Below, one piece after another: positions 29,401 to 37,560 of a stretch of 43,645 bases of DNA (position 1 is the stretch's first letter; each line of letters starts with the position of its first letter). The stretch spans positions 1-43,645 of the forward strand of contig JAFSEA010000030.1 of assembly GCA_017435965.1 (NCBI GenBank), in the 5' to 3' direction. This DNA is from Oscillospiraceae bacterium (GTDB lineage Bacteria; Bacillota; Clostridia; Oscillospirales; JAAYXM01). The translations under genes were made by a program, and so were the position numbers. A model generated the notes under the pieces. It searched no databases. It saw nothing but the letters and a program-made list of their open reading frames with translations, and had not been told where the DNA came from.

Positions 29401-32400
29401 TACAGATGAAAAGGTTGAAAACGCAAGAAAAAATATAGAAAGATACGACTGGGCACAAAGTGAAGCCGATGCATATATCAAAGAAGCAGATAAGCTTCTT
29501 TCAGTCGGTGCAGACACGCTCTACGGTTTAGTCACCACTCAAGAGCTTTTGCGTGCTTCTACCGTTGGATACAGGTTCCGTGATACGGGAATGTATCAGT
29601 GCGTTTATTGTGATAAAGATTTATCGGCACAGTATAGTCAATATCCGTGGGTTATGAATCCGTATACACGTCCGTGGAAGATTCAATGTCCGGATTGTAA
29701 GCGTGTTTTCCCGAGTAATAATTTTGAAAAATTCTATGAGCTCGGCATTGATAAAAACGGAAACTGGCATTATATGGATGCATTGCAGCGACACCACGAA
29801 ATGTTTGTCTGTCCTACATATAGTGCCACGGGAGAATGTAACTGCTCACGACCTGCAGGCACCATTGAAAGCTGGATTGCGGATTTGGAAAAGCGTACTG
29901 AGGTTCTTGCCGAAACTCTTGTATATCCCGAACCGTCAATCGGTGAGAGAGGAAGCGAGGAGTGGAACTCATACTATGGCTACGGAAAAGGGTATCTGAA
30001 AAACGATTTGTATAATGATGTAGGAACGACCCTTGGGGTTGCTGATGATGAGGTTCCCATTTGGGCGGTTGACGATGGATTTGGATATGAGCAGATTTAT
30101 CAGCTTAAGAATGAGGATGGAAGCCCTGCCTGCAACGATGACGGAACACCTAAGGTTGAAAGACGCTGTAAACCATTTATAGGCTACTACAATGCGTGGG
30201 GACTTTGGGAAGGAGCTATAAAGGATGCGATAGAAAATCTCTCGATGGCATATCTCTATACCGATGATATCAAGTATGGCCGCCTTGGTGCGATAATGAT
30301 TGACCGCATTGCGGATGTGTTTCCCGAAATGGACAATACGCTTTATGGCAGCATATTCCAGATTAGTGACGGAAATACAAAAACCGCAACGGGTGGAGCA
30401 AGCCGTGGAAGAGTAGTGGGACGCTTACATGACTGTGATTTCGGACTGACGGCTGTTCCTGCATATGATGCACTTTGGACGGCATACGAAGATGGGTGGG
30501 TAATAGACTATCTTTCCGGAAAAGCAGAGAAGTTTAAGCTGGAAAACCCAAAGACGAGTGCTGTTCAGGTAAGAACAAACATCGAAAATAATTATCTTCG
30601 TGAAATAAATATAAGCATTCGTGACTTCAGAATGAGCGGAAACTTTGGTGTTCCGCAAAGAGTTCACATAATGGCTGCGGTTGTTCTTGACACACTTCCC
30701 GAAACTCAGGAATGGGTTGAGTTTGCCTTTAAGTCCGGTGGTAATGTCGGATACTTTGATGTAACGGGCGGAAATATTTATGCACAGCTCATGAATGTTA
30801 TCTCTCGTGATGGTCACGGAAATGAAGCGGCACCGTCTTATAACTCGAGCTGGATAGGTAATATGCTTCTTATGGGTGAAGCACTTCGAGGCTATGACAA
30901 GGTAGAAGGCTATGATTTATACAGCAATCCGAAGATGAAGCGTATGCTTACATCTCAGATTGATTTAATCTGTGCATCCATCTGGAGTCCGAATGTAGGA
31001 GATAGCGCACAGATGGGAAGAAGGTATATGGCACCGACTGCTGATGCACTTCGTATTGCATATGACATTATTGAGGATGAAGAAATACGTGAGAACATAG
31101 TGAAAGTGTATTATCTCCAGATGAGGGGCACAGATAAGCTTCACGGCTCAATATTCGATGAGGACCCGGAAGAAATAACACGCATGGCAAAGAAGGTTAC
31201 TGCAGAAAGTGTTGAAATCTCGCTTCCGAGCCGAAATCTGACGGGATATGGAATGGCAATTCTGCGTGACGGTGAATGGATTGACTCGACAAATTCTCAA
31301 AAAAATATAAACACGCAGCGTGATTTCTATATGTGGTACGGAATGGCAAAAACCCATGACCACAGCGATAAGCTGAGTCTTGGTTTCCATGCCTTCGGAC
31401 TTGATGTGGGGGCGGATATCGGAACTCCACGTCTTAAAAGCTCGGGAGATCCTCATCGTAGTGAGTTTGTAGGTCACACTCTGTCTCACAATACTGTTAT
31501 GGTAGATAATCTTAAACAGCCGGCACGTACTACCAAGACAAACCCACTTCATTTTGACAGCGCTTCGAGAGTTCAGGTTATGGAGGTTGAAGCTCCGTGG
31601 CTTTACAGCGCACAGGGAGTTGAAGAATACCGGAGAACTCTCGTTATGGTAGATGTAGATGATGATATTTCCTACGGAGTTGACTTTTTCCGGATTCTCG
31701 GCGGTAATGATCACCTCTATTCTTTTCACACGCTTTCCCGAGAGGCTGAGGTTTCCGGAAACGTCGTTATGAAACAGCAGACGGACGGAAGCGGAAAGTA
31801 TATCGGCTCGTATCAAGGTGTGGATAAAACGTGGGGAGGAAGCTATATAGATTCGGGTGATGAAGAAGGGGAAGACGGACTTTCAACAGAGAGTTGGTTC
31901 GGTGAGGTTGACTGTGCCGAAAATCCAGGTGAGGTTGAAAGCTTCAGCGTTGATTGGAAGATTCACGATAACGGTAAAGTGTTGAATCCTGCAAAAAACA
32001 ATCTCCATGTACGCCTTACAATGCTTCCGAGCTTTAAGCTTGATGAGATAACAACCTCTTCGGGCATTCCACCGCAGCTTTCGGGTGCTATGGACAAGGT
32101 TCGATTCCTCTTTGCCCGTCATACGGGTGAGGCAGACGAGACTCAGGAAAACGGGAAGCTCTCAACTCTCTTTACTTCTGTTATAGAGCCGTATGATACA
32201 ACGCGATATGTTGAGAAAATTGAAAATGTTGAAGTCATAAGGGCAGACGGTGCTGAGTTTACACTTGATGAAGCAAAAGCAGTCCGTGTTAAGCTGACAA
32301 ACGGAAGAGAAGATTATATCGTTTACTCAAAGGATAACACAGTTCCGTACAAGGTGGTTGTTTCGGATAGCGAAAGCTTTGATTTTACAGGTTTTGTCGG

Positions 32401-33697
32401 CGTTGTTTCGATAAAAGATGAAAAGATCATTTATACATACATAAACGACGGTTCGGCTATTGCCGATAAGGAAAATCTTCTTCCTGCATATACGGGTACC
32501 ATTGTAGACTTTGAGAAAGAGCTCTCGGAGAAAAACCATATTGATATAGCTCTTAATGAAGAATGTGAGGATGTAACCGTCTTTGCGGACAAGTATATCT
32601 ATGTGGAAAATAATCTTTCTGATAACGGCTCGTATCGTATTGAAAGTGCGAAAAGAATTGATGGGGGTGTTCGCCTCAATATAGGTGATACAACGCTTAT
32701 AGCAAGCTATGCGGATGATAATGACTTCTCGAAGGGATATAACTATAACATAAAGGAAGGGAATGTATTTACAATCCCGATGGGATATGAGGATAATAAC
32801 GCACCTGTGTTTGATGTGTTATCAGGCAATCTCACAACATCGGCAGGAAGTATGATTTCCGTTACTGTTAATGCCAAAAGTCCCCTTGACGAAAACTTAA
32901 GCTATTCTGCAGTGAGATTACCGAGAGGTGCAAGCTTTGATGAAAAAAGCAGAACACTCACGTGGAAGCCCGGTGCATCTCAGATAGGAAAAAATGTTGT
33001 GTCAATTGACGCAATGGACGCAAGCGGAAGAATTTCACGACAGACTTTTGAAATCACAGTTTACGGCTCAACCGGAGGCGGAGGTGATGGCGGAGGAGGC
33101 ACACCAACTACTCCAACCGAACCCGAAACTCCGGATGCTTCCGAAAACTCCGAACACTTCACAGATCTTGGTGCACACGGCTGGGCGAAAGACGCAATCA
33201 ACGCTCTTGCAGAAGATGGAATCATTAAAGGAACAAGCGAGACAACTTTCTCGCCCGGAAATAATATCACAAGAGCAGACTTTGCACTACTTCTTGTGCG
33301 AGCATTTGGTCTTTCTTCCGATGATACGGAGAATTTTGCAGATGTATCGGAATCCGACTACTTTGCAAAGGAGCTTGCGATAGCAAGAAATACAGGAATT
33401 GTAAACGGAATAGGCGAAAATAAATATGCACCAAGAAATACAATCACCCGTCAGGATATGATGGTAATTGTATATCGTGCAATCAAGGGTTTGGATGCAA
33501 TTGTAGGGCGTGCCGATCCAGGTGCACCGGATTATCCGGACTTCGATTTTGTTTCAGACTACGCAAAAGAAGCAGTATCGACACTCGTAGGCGCAGGTTT
33601 GGTCAACGGAAAGAACGGTGAAATCGCACCAACCGATTATACAATCCGTGCAGAAGTAGCAGTTCTCCTCAAACGAATACTTGAATTTACCAAATAA
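26414..33697 (+). CDS. Giant SLH-anchored heparinase II/III-like polysaccharide lyase 3 (about 2427 aa)
   Basis: The start is placed at the second ATG (26414), giving a normal signal peptide MKKRVISLILSICMA; the upstream ATG (26402) is 1 nt from GAGGAG, but 26414 is 13 nt away, so this is uncertain. Domains: signal peptide 1-28; four beta-sandwich-like modules at 33-220, 228-430, 433-608 and 699-899, each with a W/F-I/F-A-L/F-K-x-P-x-x-G-x-Y-like core; Ig-like segments 609-696 and 899-990; heparinase II/III-like region about 990-2120; He_PIG-type Ig 2129-2221; Gly-rich linker; three SLH repeats 2248-2427. The lyase part has CVYC (1063-1066) and CPDC (1092-1095), GNFGVPQ, THDHSD (His1648, His1650, Asp1652) and SHNTVMV (His1692). 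Predicted to be wall-anchored. Four binding-type modules suggest strong attachment to its polymer. Confidence 0.9.
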   Translation: MKKRVISLILSICMAVSLLPTFGVFTSAEDVSGAISYYFGTHATTTGITKLNQATEYNEELGRYWKYKQAFNNTQGGNSQLKADRFNGDTRKAGSYIALEISVPADGSYKVEYLYYKVYSSGKSYGSRGEVYILPEGTSLTDIAAAKAAGKLIASVDYSPKNAADAGVTKSPVVSENIELKKGNNILLFVVTDKGENANTGGNYDYWTYPTSLTLTPMSEVPPTSPAGVSRTFDLKNNKTLADGEEKVIASGESVEEAFPASETDGWSAYCYSTGAEYFQSDDRVNRTISQIGGDSLKLSINTVGDWIALKIPIPKRGVYDVSLSYMQFQNYASADVYMIEAPKEELSETERRAYVDEELRSALKCASIDCNAADKFITPVAAQYPAEFSFSAFEDDSEYLLVFKSTSSTAQKKKLLLDTLTLDGSGTKESSLSEFVYNFNTKSGIEGNSNPVDAKYFDTLSMWEGFASSGVKSAQAKTAMSNIALKGVGDFVAFKINLPASDTYVATMGYYKHASTGDDGDVYILPGSTEVGDVLSSLTEDKKFTSLSYYIQGDEVAGNYVTDKKDIELSAGEYIVVFNASKKADRNTGNGVAIYPGNITFRRKSSLPPYSLVPEKSMLVPGEETNLSVTDYDGNPVKEFEIRGISSSDKNIATADGTTVTAGESFGRARIVATVAVSGEELFAEGYVRVVNKNNSNLRVSASINSRDEAWINPGYKRDKTLYSEEAHAEEDIGGFEPGDGITEEFTNGWSWYGDNANSHNYNTFLQENKSYLRIRLSDGQWFAIKMNFENSGHYRAIVNHRATAINAYADMYFIPVPKEGEGVSDYLTEEYKLGEIMNYNPDVAKWNAAGAEVLSYVGDAYVDEPGEYLAVIQMTGRKATGNQYLYFNELIFTGANPIAEVSGAAVRSLMPGETITLDTSLLTLEDEISEYRENATLSFESLTPEIVSVNEEGEVTGISYGTGKIKVTANYETYSCSGEYLVYVGSAKTRRSYYTDEKVENARKNIERYDWAQSEADAYIKEADKLLSVGADTLYGLVTTQELLRASTVGYRFRDTGMYQCVYCDKDLSAQYSQYPWVMNPYTRPWKIQCPDCKRVFPSNNFEKFYELGIDKNGNWHYMDALQRHHEMFVCPTYSATGECNCSRPAGTIESWIADLEKRTEVLAETLVYPEPSIGERGSEEWNSYYGYGKGYLKNDLYNDVGTTLGVADDEVPIWAVDDGFGYEQIYQLKNEDGSPACNDDGTPKVERRCKPFIGYYNAWGLWEGAIKDAIENLSMAYLYTDDIKYGRLGAIMIDRIADVFPEMDNTLYGSIFQISDGNTKTATGGASRGRVVGRLHDCDFGLTAVPAYDALWTAYEDGWVIDYLSGKAEKFKLENPKTSAVQVRTNIENNYLREINISIRDFRMSGNFGVPQRVHIMAAVVLDTLPETQEWVEFAFKSGGNVGYFDVTGGNIYAQLMNVISRDGHGNEAAPSYNSSWIGNMLLMGEALRGYDKVEGYDLYSNPKMKRMLTSQIDLICASIWSPNVGDSAQMGRRYMAPTADALRIAYDIIEDEEIRENIVKVYYLQMRGTDKLHGSIFDEDPEEITRMAKKVTAESVEISLPSRNLTGYGMAILRDGEWIDSTNSQKNINTQRDFYMWYGMAKTHDHSDKLSLGFHAFGLDVGADIGTPRLKSSGDPHRSEFVGHTLSHNTVMVDNLKQPARTTKTNPLHFDSASRVQVMEVEAPWLYSAQGVEEYRRTLVMVDVDDDISYGVDFFRILGGNDHLYSFHTLSREAEVSGNVVMKQQTDGSGKYIGSYQGVDKTWGGSYIDSGDEEGEDGLSTESWFGEVDCAENPGEVESFSVDWKIHDNGKVLNPAKNNLHVRLTMLPSFKLDEITTSSGIPPQLSGAMDKVRFLFARHTGEADETQENGKLSTLFTSVIEPYDTTRYVEKIENVEVIRADGAEFTLDEAKAVRVKLTNGREDYIVYSKDNTVPYKVVVSDSESFDFTGFVGVVSIKDEKIIYTYINDGSAIADKENLLPAYTGTIVDFEKELSEKNHIDIALNEECEDVTVFADKYIYVENNLSDNGSYRIESAKRIDGGVRLNIGDTTLIASYADDNDFSKGYNYNIKEGNVFTIPMGYEDNNAPVFDVLSGNLTTSAGSMISVTVNAKSPLDENLSYSAVRLPRGASFDEKSRTLTWKPGASQIGKNVVSIDAMDASGRISRQTFEITVYGSTGGGGDGGGGTPTTPTEPETPDASENSEHFTDLGAHGWAKDAINALAEDGIIKGTSETTFSPGNNITRADFALLLVRAFGLSSDDTENFADVSESDYFAKELAIARNTGIVNGIGENKYAPRNTITRQDMMVIVYRAIKGLDAIVGRADPGAPDYPDFDFVSDYAKEAVSTLVGAGLVNGKNGEIAPTDYTIRAEVAVLLKRILEFTK

Positions 33698-33704
33698 CAA
33701 AAAA

Positions 33705-33730
33705 TGCAGGGCGGATGCCTCCGCCTTGCA
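33705..33730 (+). other. GC-rich intergenic hairpin without U-tract
   Basis: TGCAGGGCGGA (33705-33715), loop TGCC, TCCGCCTTGCA (33720-33730): an 11-bp stem with one G-U pair, followed by ATTATAAAAAGGAG. It stands between giant lyase 3 and the GH20-like gene and is probably a processing or stability element, since the ribosome binding site follows at once. Confidence 0.6.
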
Positions 33731-33752
33731 ATTATAAAAAGGAGAAAGCAAT

Positions 33753-35963
33753 ATGAAAAAGTCATCGAAAATTACACCTGTACCGCAAAAGCTTCAGCTT
33801 GGTGATTCAAGAATAGAAATAGGCAGACTTGCAAGCGCAGATTTCAAAATCATCACGGAAAATATTTCCGGAGATTTGGCTTGTTTTGTGTATGATATGC
33901 TTTGTGAAAGGCTTTCGAAAAAGCTGAATGTGTGTGCAGAAAAAGCAAAAGGAAATGTAAAAATTATACTCTCGTTGTCAGAAAAGGTGCCTTGTGAGGT
34001 AATTAAAAATCAGGAACAGGCTTATGAAATCAAAGCAAAAGGAAATGAAATCACTTTGACAGGCTTTGGTGAGGCAGGTCTTTACTATGCTGCAACAACG
34101 CTTTGCCAATGTATTGAGTTTTCCGGAAATGTGGCTTATGTTTCCGAAATGTCACTTCTTGACTGGCCTGATATGAGAACTCGCGGACATTTTATGGAGT
34201 GTCGCTATGGCTCTAACCTTATGGAGCTTGAAGATTGGAAAGCTGTTGTTGACGATATGGCAGAAATGAAGCTTAATCAGCTTGTTGTTGCACTTTACGG
34301 AAGTTGGTGCATTCAGTATGACGGAGTTGTAAGTGAATATGTTTATATTCCTCTCAAATGCTATCCGGAGATTTCAGCGAGTGTTATAAAGAAGTATTAT
34401 TCACCGTCAAAAGGTGAATGGATAAATGAAATCGTTCCTACACCAATGGCTCAGAAAGACTTTTTTGGTGAGCTTATTGCATACGGAAAAACTCGGGGAG
34501 TTGAGGTTGCTCCGCTTTGGAACAGCTACGGTCACAACTCTCTTATACCGAGGCTTATTCCGTCAATAAGTGCAAAGAATGAAAACGGCGAGCTTACGGG
34601 TTTTGGCCTTTGCCTTTCAAATAGTGAAACGTATGACGTTTTGTTTAATATTTACGATGAGATTATAGAAAAATACCTTAAGCCGAACGGAATTGAGTCA
34701 TTTCATATAGGACTTGACGAGGTGAGAACAGAAATAGCCATAGACCCGAAAAATTTGCTCCGTGAGTTTTCTCCGTGGTGTATGTGTCCGGACTGTGCAA
34801 AACTCTCCAATGAAGAAAAGTTTATAAACCATGCCATAAAGCTTATACGCCATTTGAAATCTCGTGGAATGAAAAACGTTTATATCTATGCCGATATGCT
34901 GATAAATGTTGTTGATCCGAAGAAATTCAGGGATATACTTTCGGAAAATGACATTCTTGACGTTACAGTTCTCGATTGGTGGACATACAGAAATGATAAG
35001 GAACGTATGATGTTTAAGACTATGCACCCGGAGCTTAATATGAGGTCAACCGTCAAGCCCTGGAACTCATATTACCATTGGGATATGACCTTTGATGCCG
35101 TTCCGAACACCTTCAATCTTTGTGAACTTGCAGAGCATGAGGGATGTGCCGAAGGATTGCAGTCATATTCCGCCTGGGATAAGGTGTGCGACAAAAATCA
35201 CGTCAGTATGGCAGACTATAGCTGGAACTTCAAGGGAACAGGAACGGTTTCGGAGTATAACGAGCGATATGCGTATCGCCGCTTCGGCAATTACTATGAC
35301 GAGGCGAAAGAGGCTCTTTCTCTTATGGATAAAATGACGGATGAGGGCATCGGAAACGCAAAGCTCACGGAAACGAACGTAGGAAAGGGTATGGGAAACG
35401 TAACGCTTTTGCGTTCACTTACATATTATGTCTATTCATATGTCCGCGCGAACAAGCCATATCCAAGAAACTTTCCGGGAGAGCCTTTTGCAAATCTCCT
35501 TGATGATCTTAACACGTACAAAAAACAGCTTTGTGATATCTCTGAAATGGCAAATCATGCAAGCAGAATCTTTGAGAAGCTCTCAAACTATGCCGACTGT
35601 GATAACTCGCTTGCAAAACGTCTTGATTGTGAGGCGAGAAACTACGGATGCATAGCAGACGATTATCTTGCACTTATTGAGGTTTATGAGCTTATGGAAA
35701 ATAAAGAGAGAAGTGCGGTAGTTTCGAGAAAAGTTGCGACAATCGCAAAAGAAAGAAAGGAAGCAAGGCTTTCTCTCATGCTTGCTTTTGAGAGAACGAA
35801 AGAAGAATTCCTGCTCCCGAGCCATTTGCGCAATCAATCTATCTTTATGCAGCTTTTTGCCGATATTGAAAACTATGCTGTGAAAACAGAGCCTCTAAAG
35901 CTTAACTTGAATATGTGTGACCTTAGTGGAATCGGAAGTGAAAACTTCTTCGCTCTCAGATGA
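33753..35963 (+). CDS. GH20-like beta-N-acetylhexosaminidase family protein, cytoplasmic
   Basis: The protein has 736 aa, with AAGGAG upstream and no signal peptide. The N-terminal part resembles the GH20 accessory alpha/beta domain, with GFGEAGLYYAATTLCQCIE like the usual G..G.FYG..TL.Q. The barrel begins at DWPDMRTRGHFMECRYG, and the catalytic-type Asp-Glu pair is in FHIGLDEV (Asp322, Glu323), matching the H.G.DE motif of GH20. A WCMCPDC cluster follows it. GH20 enzymes remove terminal beta-GlcNAc or GalNAc using substrate-assisted catalysis. The long C-terminal helical region (about 520-736) is unassigned. Location just after giant lyase 3 and a cytoplasmic site suggest trimming of imported N-acetylated oligosaccharides. 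GH20 membership is likely but distant; a related hexosaminidase family is possible. Confidence 0.75.
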   Translation: MKKSSKITPVPQKLQLGDSRIEIGRLASADFKIITENISGDLACFVYDMLCERLSKKLNVCAEKAKGNVKIILSLSEKVPCEVIKNQEQAYEIKAKGNEITLTGFGEAGLYYAATTLCQCIEFSGNVAYVSEMSLLDWPDMRTRGHFMECRYGSNLMELEDWKAVVDDMAEMKLNQLVVALYGSWCIQYDGVVSEYVYIPLKCYPEISASVIKKYYSPSKGEWINEIVPTPMAQKDFFGELIAYGKTRGVEVAPLWNSYGHNSLIPRLIPSISAKNENGELTGFGLCLSNSETYDVLFNIYDEIIEKYLKPNGIESFHIGLDEVRTEIAIDPKNLLREFSPWCMCPDCAKLSNEEKFINHAIKLIRHLKSRGMKNVYIYADMLINVVDPKKFRDILSENDILDVTVLDWWTYRNDKERMMFKTMHPELNMRSTVKPWNSYYHWDMTFDAVPNTFNLCELAEHEGCAEGLQSYSAWDKVCDKNHVSMADYSWNFKGTGTVSEYNERYAYRRFGNYYDEAKEALSLMDKMTDEGIGNAKLTETNVGKGMGNVTLLRSLTYYVYSYVRANKPYPRNFPGEPFANLLDDLNTYKKQLCDISEMANHASRIFEKLSNYADCDNSLAKRLDCEARNYGCIADDYLALIEVYELMENKERSAVVSRKVATIAKERKEARLSLMLAFERTKEEFLLPSHLRNQSIFMQLFADIENYAVKTEPLKLNLNMCDLSGIGSENFFALR

Positions 35964-35988
35964 TGTATAAAAGAAAGGTGATTTAAAA

Positions 35989-37305
35989 ATGTTAAAAACA
36001 GGATTTGCACGAGTAGATATAACTCCCTCTCTCGGAACACCGCTTTCGGGCCATTTTGTAGGGAGAGCTGCCGAAGACATACTTGACCCTCTTTATGTAA
36101 CGGCAGTTACTTTTGATAATGAAGAAAAACGAGCTGTAATATTGAGTGTAGACAATATCGGAGTGCCGCAATGGTTTATGGATAAATTCCGACAAGCAAT
36201 CGCAGATGCCTGCAAAACAGACTACGAAGCAATATATATTGCTTGCACGCATACCCACTATGCTCCGTATACAGCAGATAAAGACGAAAAAGTTTATGAT
36301 GCAGAATATGTTGCTTTGCTTGAAAGAAAGCTTTGCGATGCGGCAAAGCTCTCTGTTCTCGATCTTGCTCCGTCTGAAATGTCTTACGCCCGAAGTCACG
36401 TTGAAGGTGTTTCTTTTATCCGAAGATACAGAATGAAGGATGGCTCGGCAAGAACAAATCCGGGATACCTTAACCCTGATGTTGTTGCCCCCATTGGAGA
36501 GCCGGATAAAACGGTGCAGACCATTTTTATAAAGCGTGAAGGAAAGCCTCAGATCGGAATTGTCAATTTTCAGGTACACGCTGATGTTGTCGGCGGTGCC
36601 GGAGTTTCAGCTGATTTTCCGAAGTTTGTTCGGGATACATATGAAAAGCTCATTGACAACTCGCTTTGTATGTATATAAATGGTCCTGAAGGAGACACAA
36701 ACCACGTTGATATTTCTCTTGAAGAAAGTAAATGTCGCACTGGATACGACAGAGCTCGCTATATGGGCAGAAAGATTGCAATGGCGGCGGTTTCCAACTA
36801 TGAGCTTCGTGAAAAAATTGATGGCGATAAAATTTCTTACGGGCAGAAGAATGTTCCGGTAAAATATAACAAAGGAACACCTGAAGAATATCCAGAGGCA
36901 TTGCGCATTATAAAAGAATATGAACGTCTTGGTGATCCGAGACTTATTCCGGGAATGAAAGAGCCTGTCGCTCATACGATGGGAAAAGCAAGAAGAGTTG
37001 TTGAACTTGAAAAGTATGAAGATTATAAAGAACTCTATCTTTCGGCTGTTACTGTTGGCAATGTGGCTTTCGGCGGCATCCCCGGAGAGCCGTTTACAGA
37101 AGTCGGAAGAATAGTAAAGCGCAAATCTGAATTTATATTAACGATTCCTTCTTGTTGTACCAACGGCTATGAAGGCTATTACCCGATGGCTGCCGATTAT
37201 GACGAGGCAGGATATGAATCTGCATCTGCAAGATTCGTCAAAGGAACAGCCGAAAAGCTTGCCGATGAATTATCGAGTCTTATTAATTCGCTGAAATGTA
37301 ACTAA
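35989..37305 (+). CDS. Neutral/alkaline ceramidase-like metallohydrolase
   Basis: The protein has 438 aa and starts 25 bp after the GH20-like gene (AAAGGTGAT upstream), so it is in the same operon. It opens with GFARVDITPSLGTPLSGHF, the hallmark of the neutral ceramidase N-terminal domain family (PF04734). Likely zinc ligands are in ACTHTHYAP (His88, His90) and NFQVHADVVGG. The NGPEGDTN stretch stands where true ceramidases carry their catalytic Ser, so ceramide hydrolysis is doubtful. It is shorter than true ceramidases, which have a further C-terminal domain, and has no signal peptide. In this context amide or ester removal from a sugar derivative, for example an N-acyl group, is a reasonable guess. 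Function otherwise unknown. Confidence 0.8.
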   Translation: MLKTGFARVDITPSLGTPLSGHFVGRAAEDILDPLYVTAVTFDNEEKRAVILSVDNIGVPQWFMDKFRQAIADACKTDYEAIYIACTHTHYAPYTADKDEKVYDAEYVALLERKLCDAAKLSVLDLAPSEMSYARSHVEGVSFIRRYRMKDGSARTNPGYLNPDVVAPIGEPDKTVQTIFIKREGKPQIGIVNFQVHADVVGGAGVSADFPKFVRDTYEKLIDNSLCMYINGPEGDTNHVDISLEESKCRTGYDRARYMGRKIAMAAVSNYELREKIDGDKISYGQKNVPVKYNKGTPEEYPEALRIIKEYERLGDPRLIPGMKEPVAHTMGKARRVVELEKYEDYKELYLSAVTVGNVAFGGIPGEPFTEVGRIVKRKSEFILTIPSCCTNGYEGYYPMAADYDEAGYESASARFVKGTAEKLADELSSLINSLKCN

Positions 37306-37367
37306 CCTCTGTCAAAAACGCTACGAAAAAGCCAAATAACGTTCATTTGACCTTTTTCTACTATTCC

Positions 37368-37510
37368 CGTTTCCACAAATACATACGCCACATGGTAAGG
37401 AAAGCTTACCATGTGGCGTTTTTTATAAAATCACGATTTACGTGAAAGTGTGTGGTGGAGGCGGCGCGTAACCCTTCTGTTTCACATATAAAGCTATATG
37501 GCTTTACTGG
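37368..37510 (+). repeat. Duplicated intergenic element, copy 2
   Basis: About 143 bp nearly identical to 22457-22600. Differences fall partly as compensating or wobble changes: the small stem is AAAGC/GCTTT here and AAAGT/GCTTT in copy 1. GTGAAA (37443-37448) can pair with TTTCAC (37480-37485). It lies between the ceramidase-like gene and the convergent AraC 3 gene. The 60 bp before it also contain a weak CAAAT/ATTTG hairpin followed by TTTTT. Confidence 0.85.
37385..37424 (+). terminator. Intrinsic terminator of module III (within the repeat element)
   Basis: ACGCCACATGGTAA (37385-37398) pairs perfectly over 14 bp with TTACCATGTGGCGT (37406-37419), loop GGAAAGC, then six T residues to 37424. 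Confidence 0.85.
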
Positions 37511-37560
37511 CTGTCTCGTGCATAAAACATAGGATAGTCAGTATACATATCGCTGTTTTT

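Noticed and set aside
31148..31816. 222-aa minus-strand open frame inside giant lyase 3
   Set aside because: It overlaps the catalytic His loop and SHNTV strand of the lyase on the opposite strand; no recognisable domain.
35992..36579. 195-aa minus-strand open frame under the ceramidase-like gene
   Set aside because: It lies opposite the conserved GFARVDITP and THTH region; Cys- and Ser-rich nonsense-like translation.
35989..37305. True ceramidase assignment
   Set aside because: The protein is shorter than known neutral ceramidases, lacks the C-terminal domain and signal peptide, and has NGPEGDTN where the catalytic Ser is expected; only family-level similarity is claimed.
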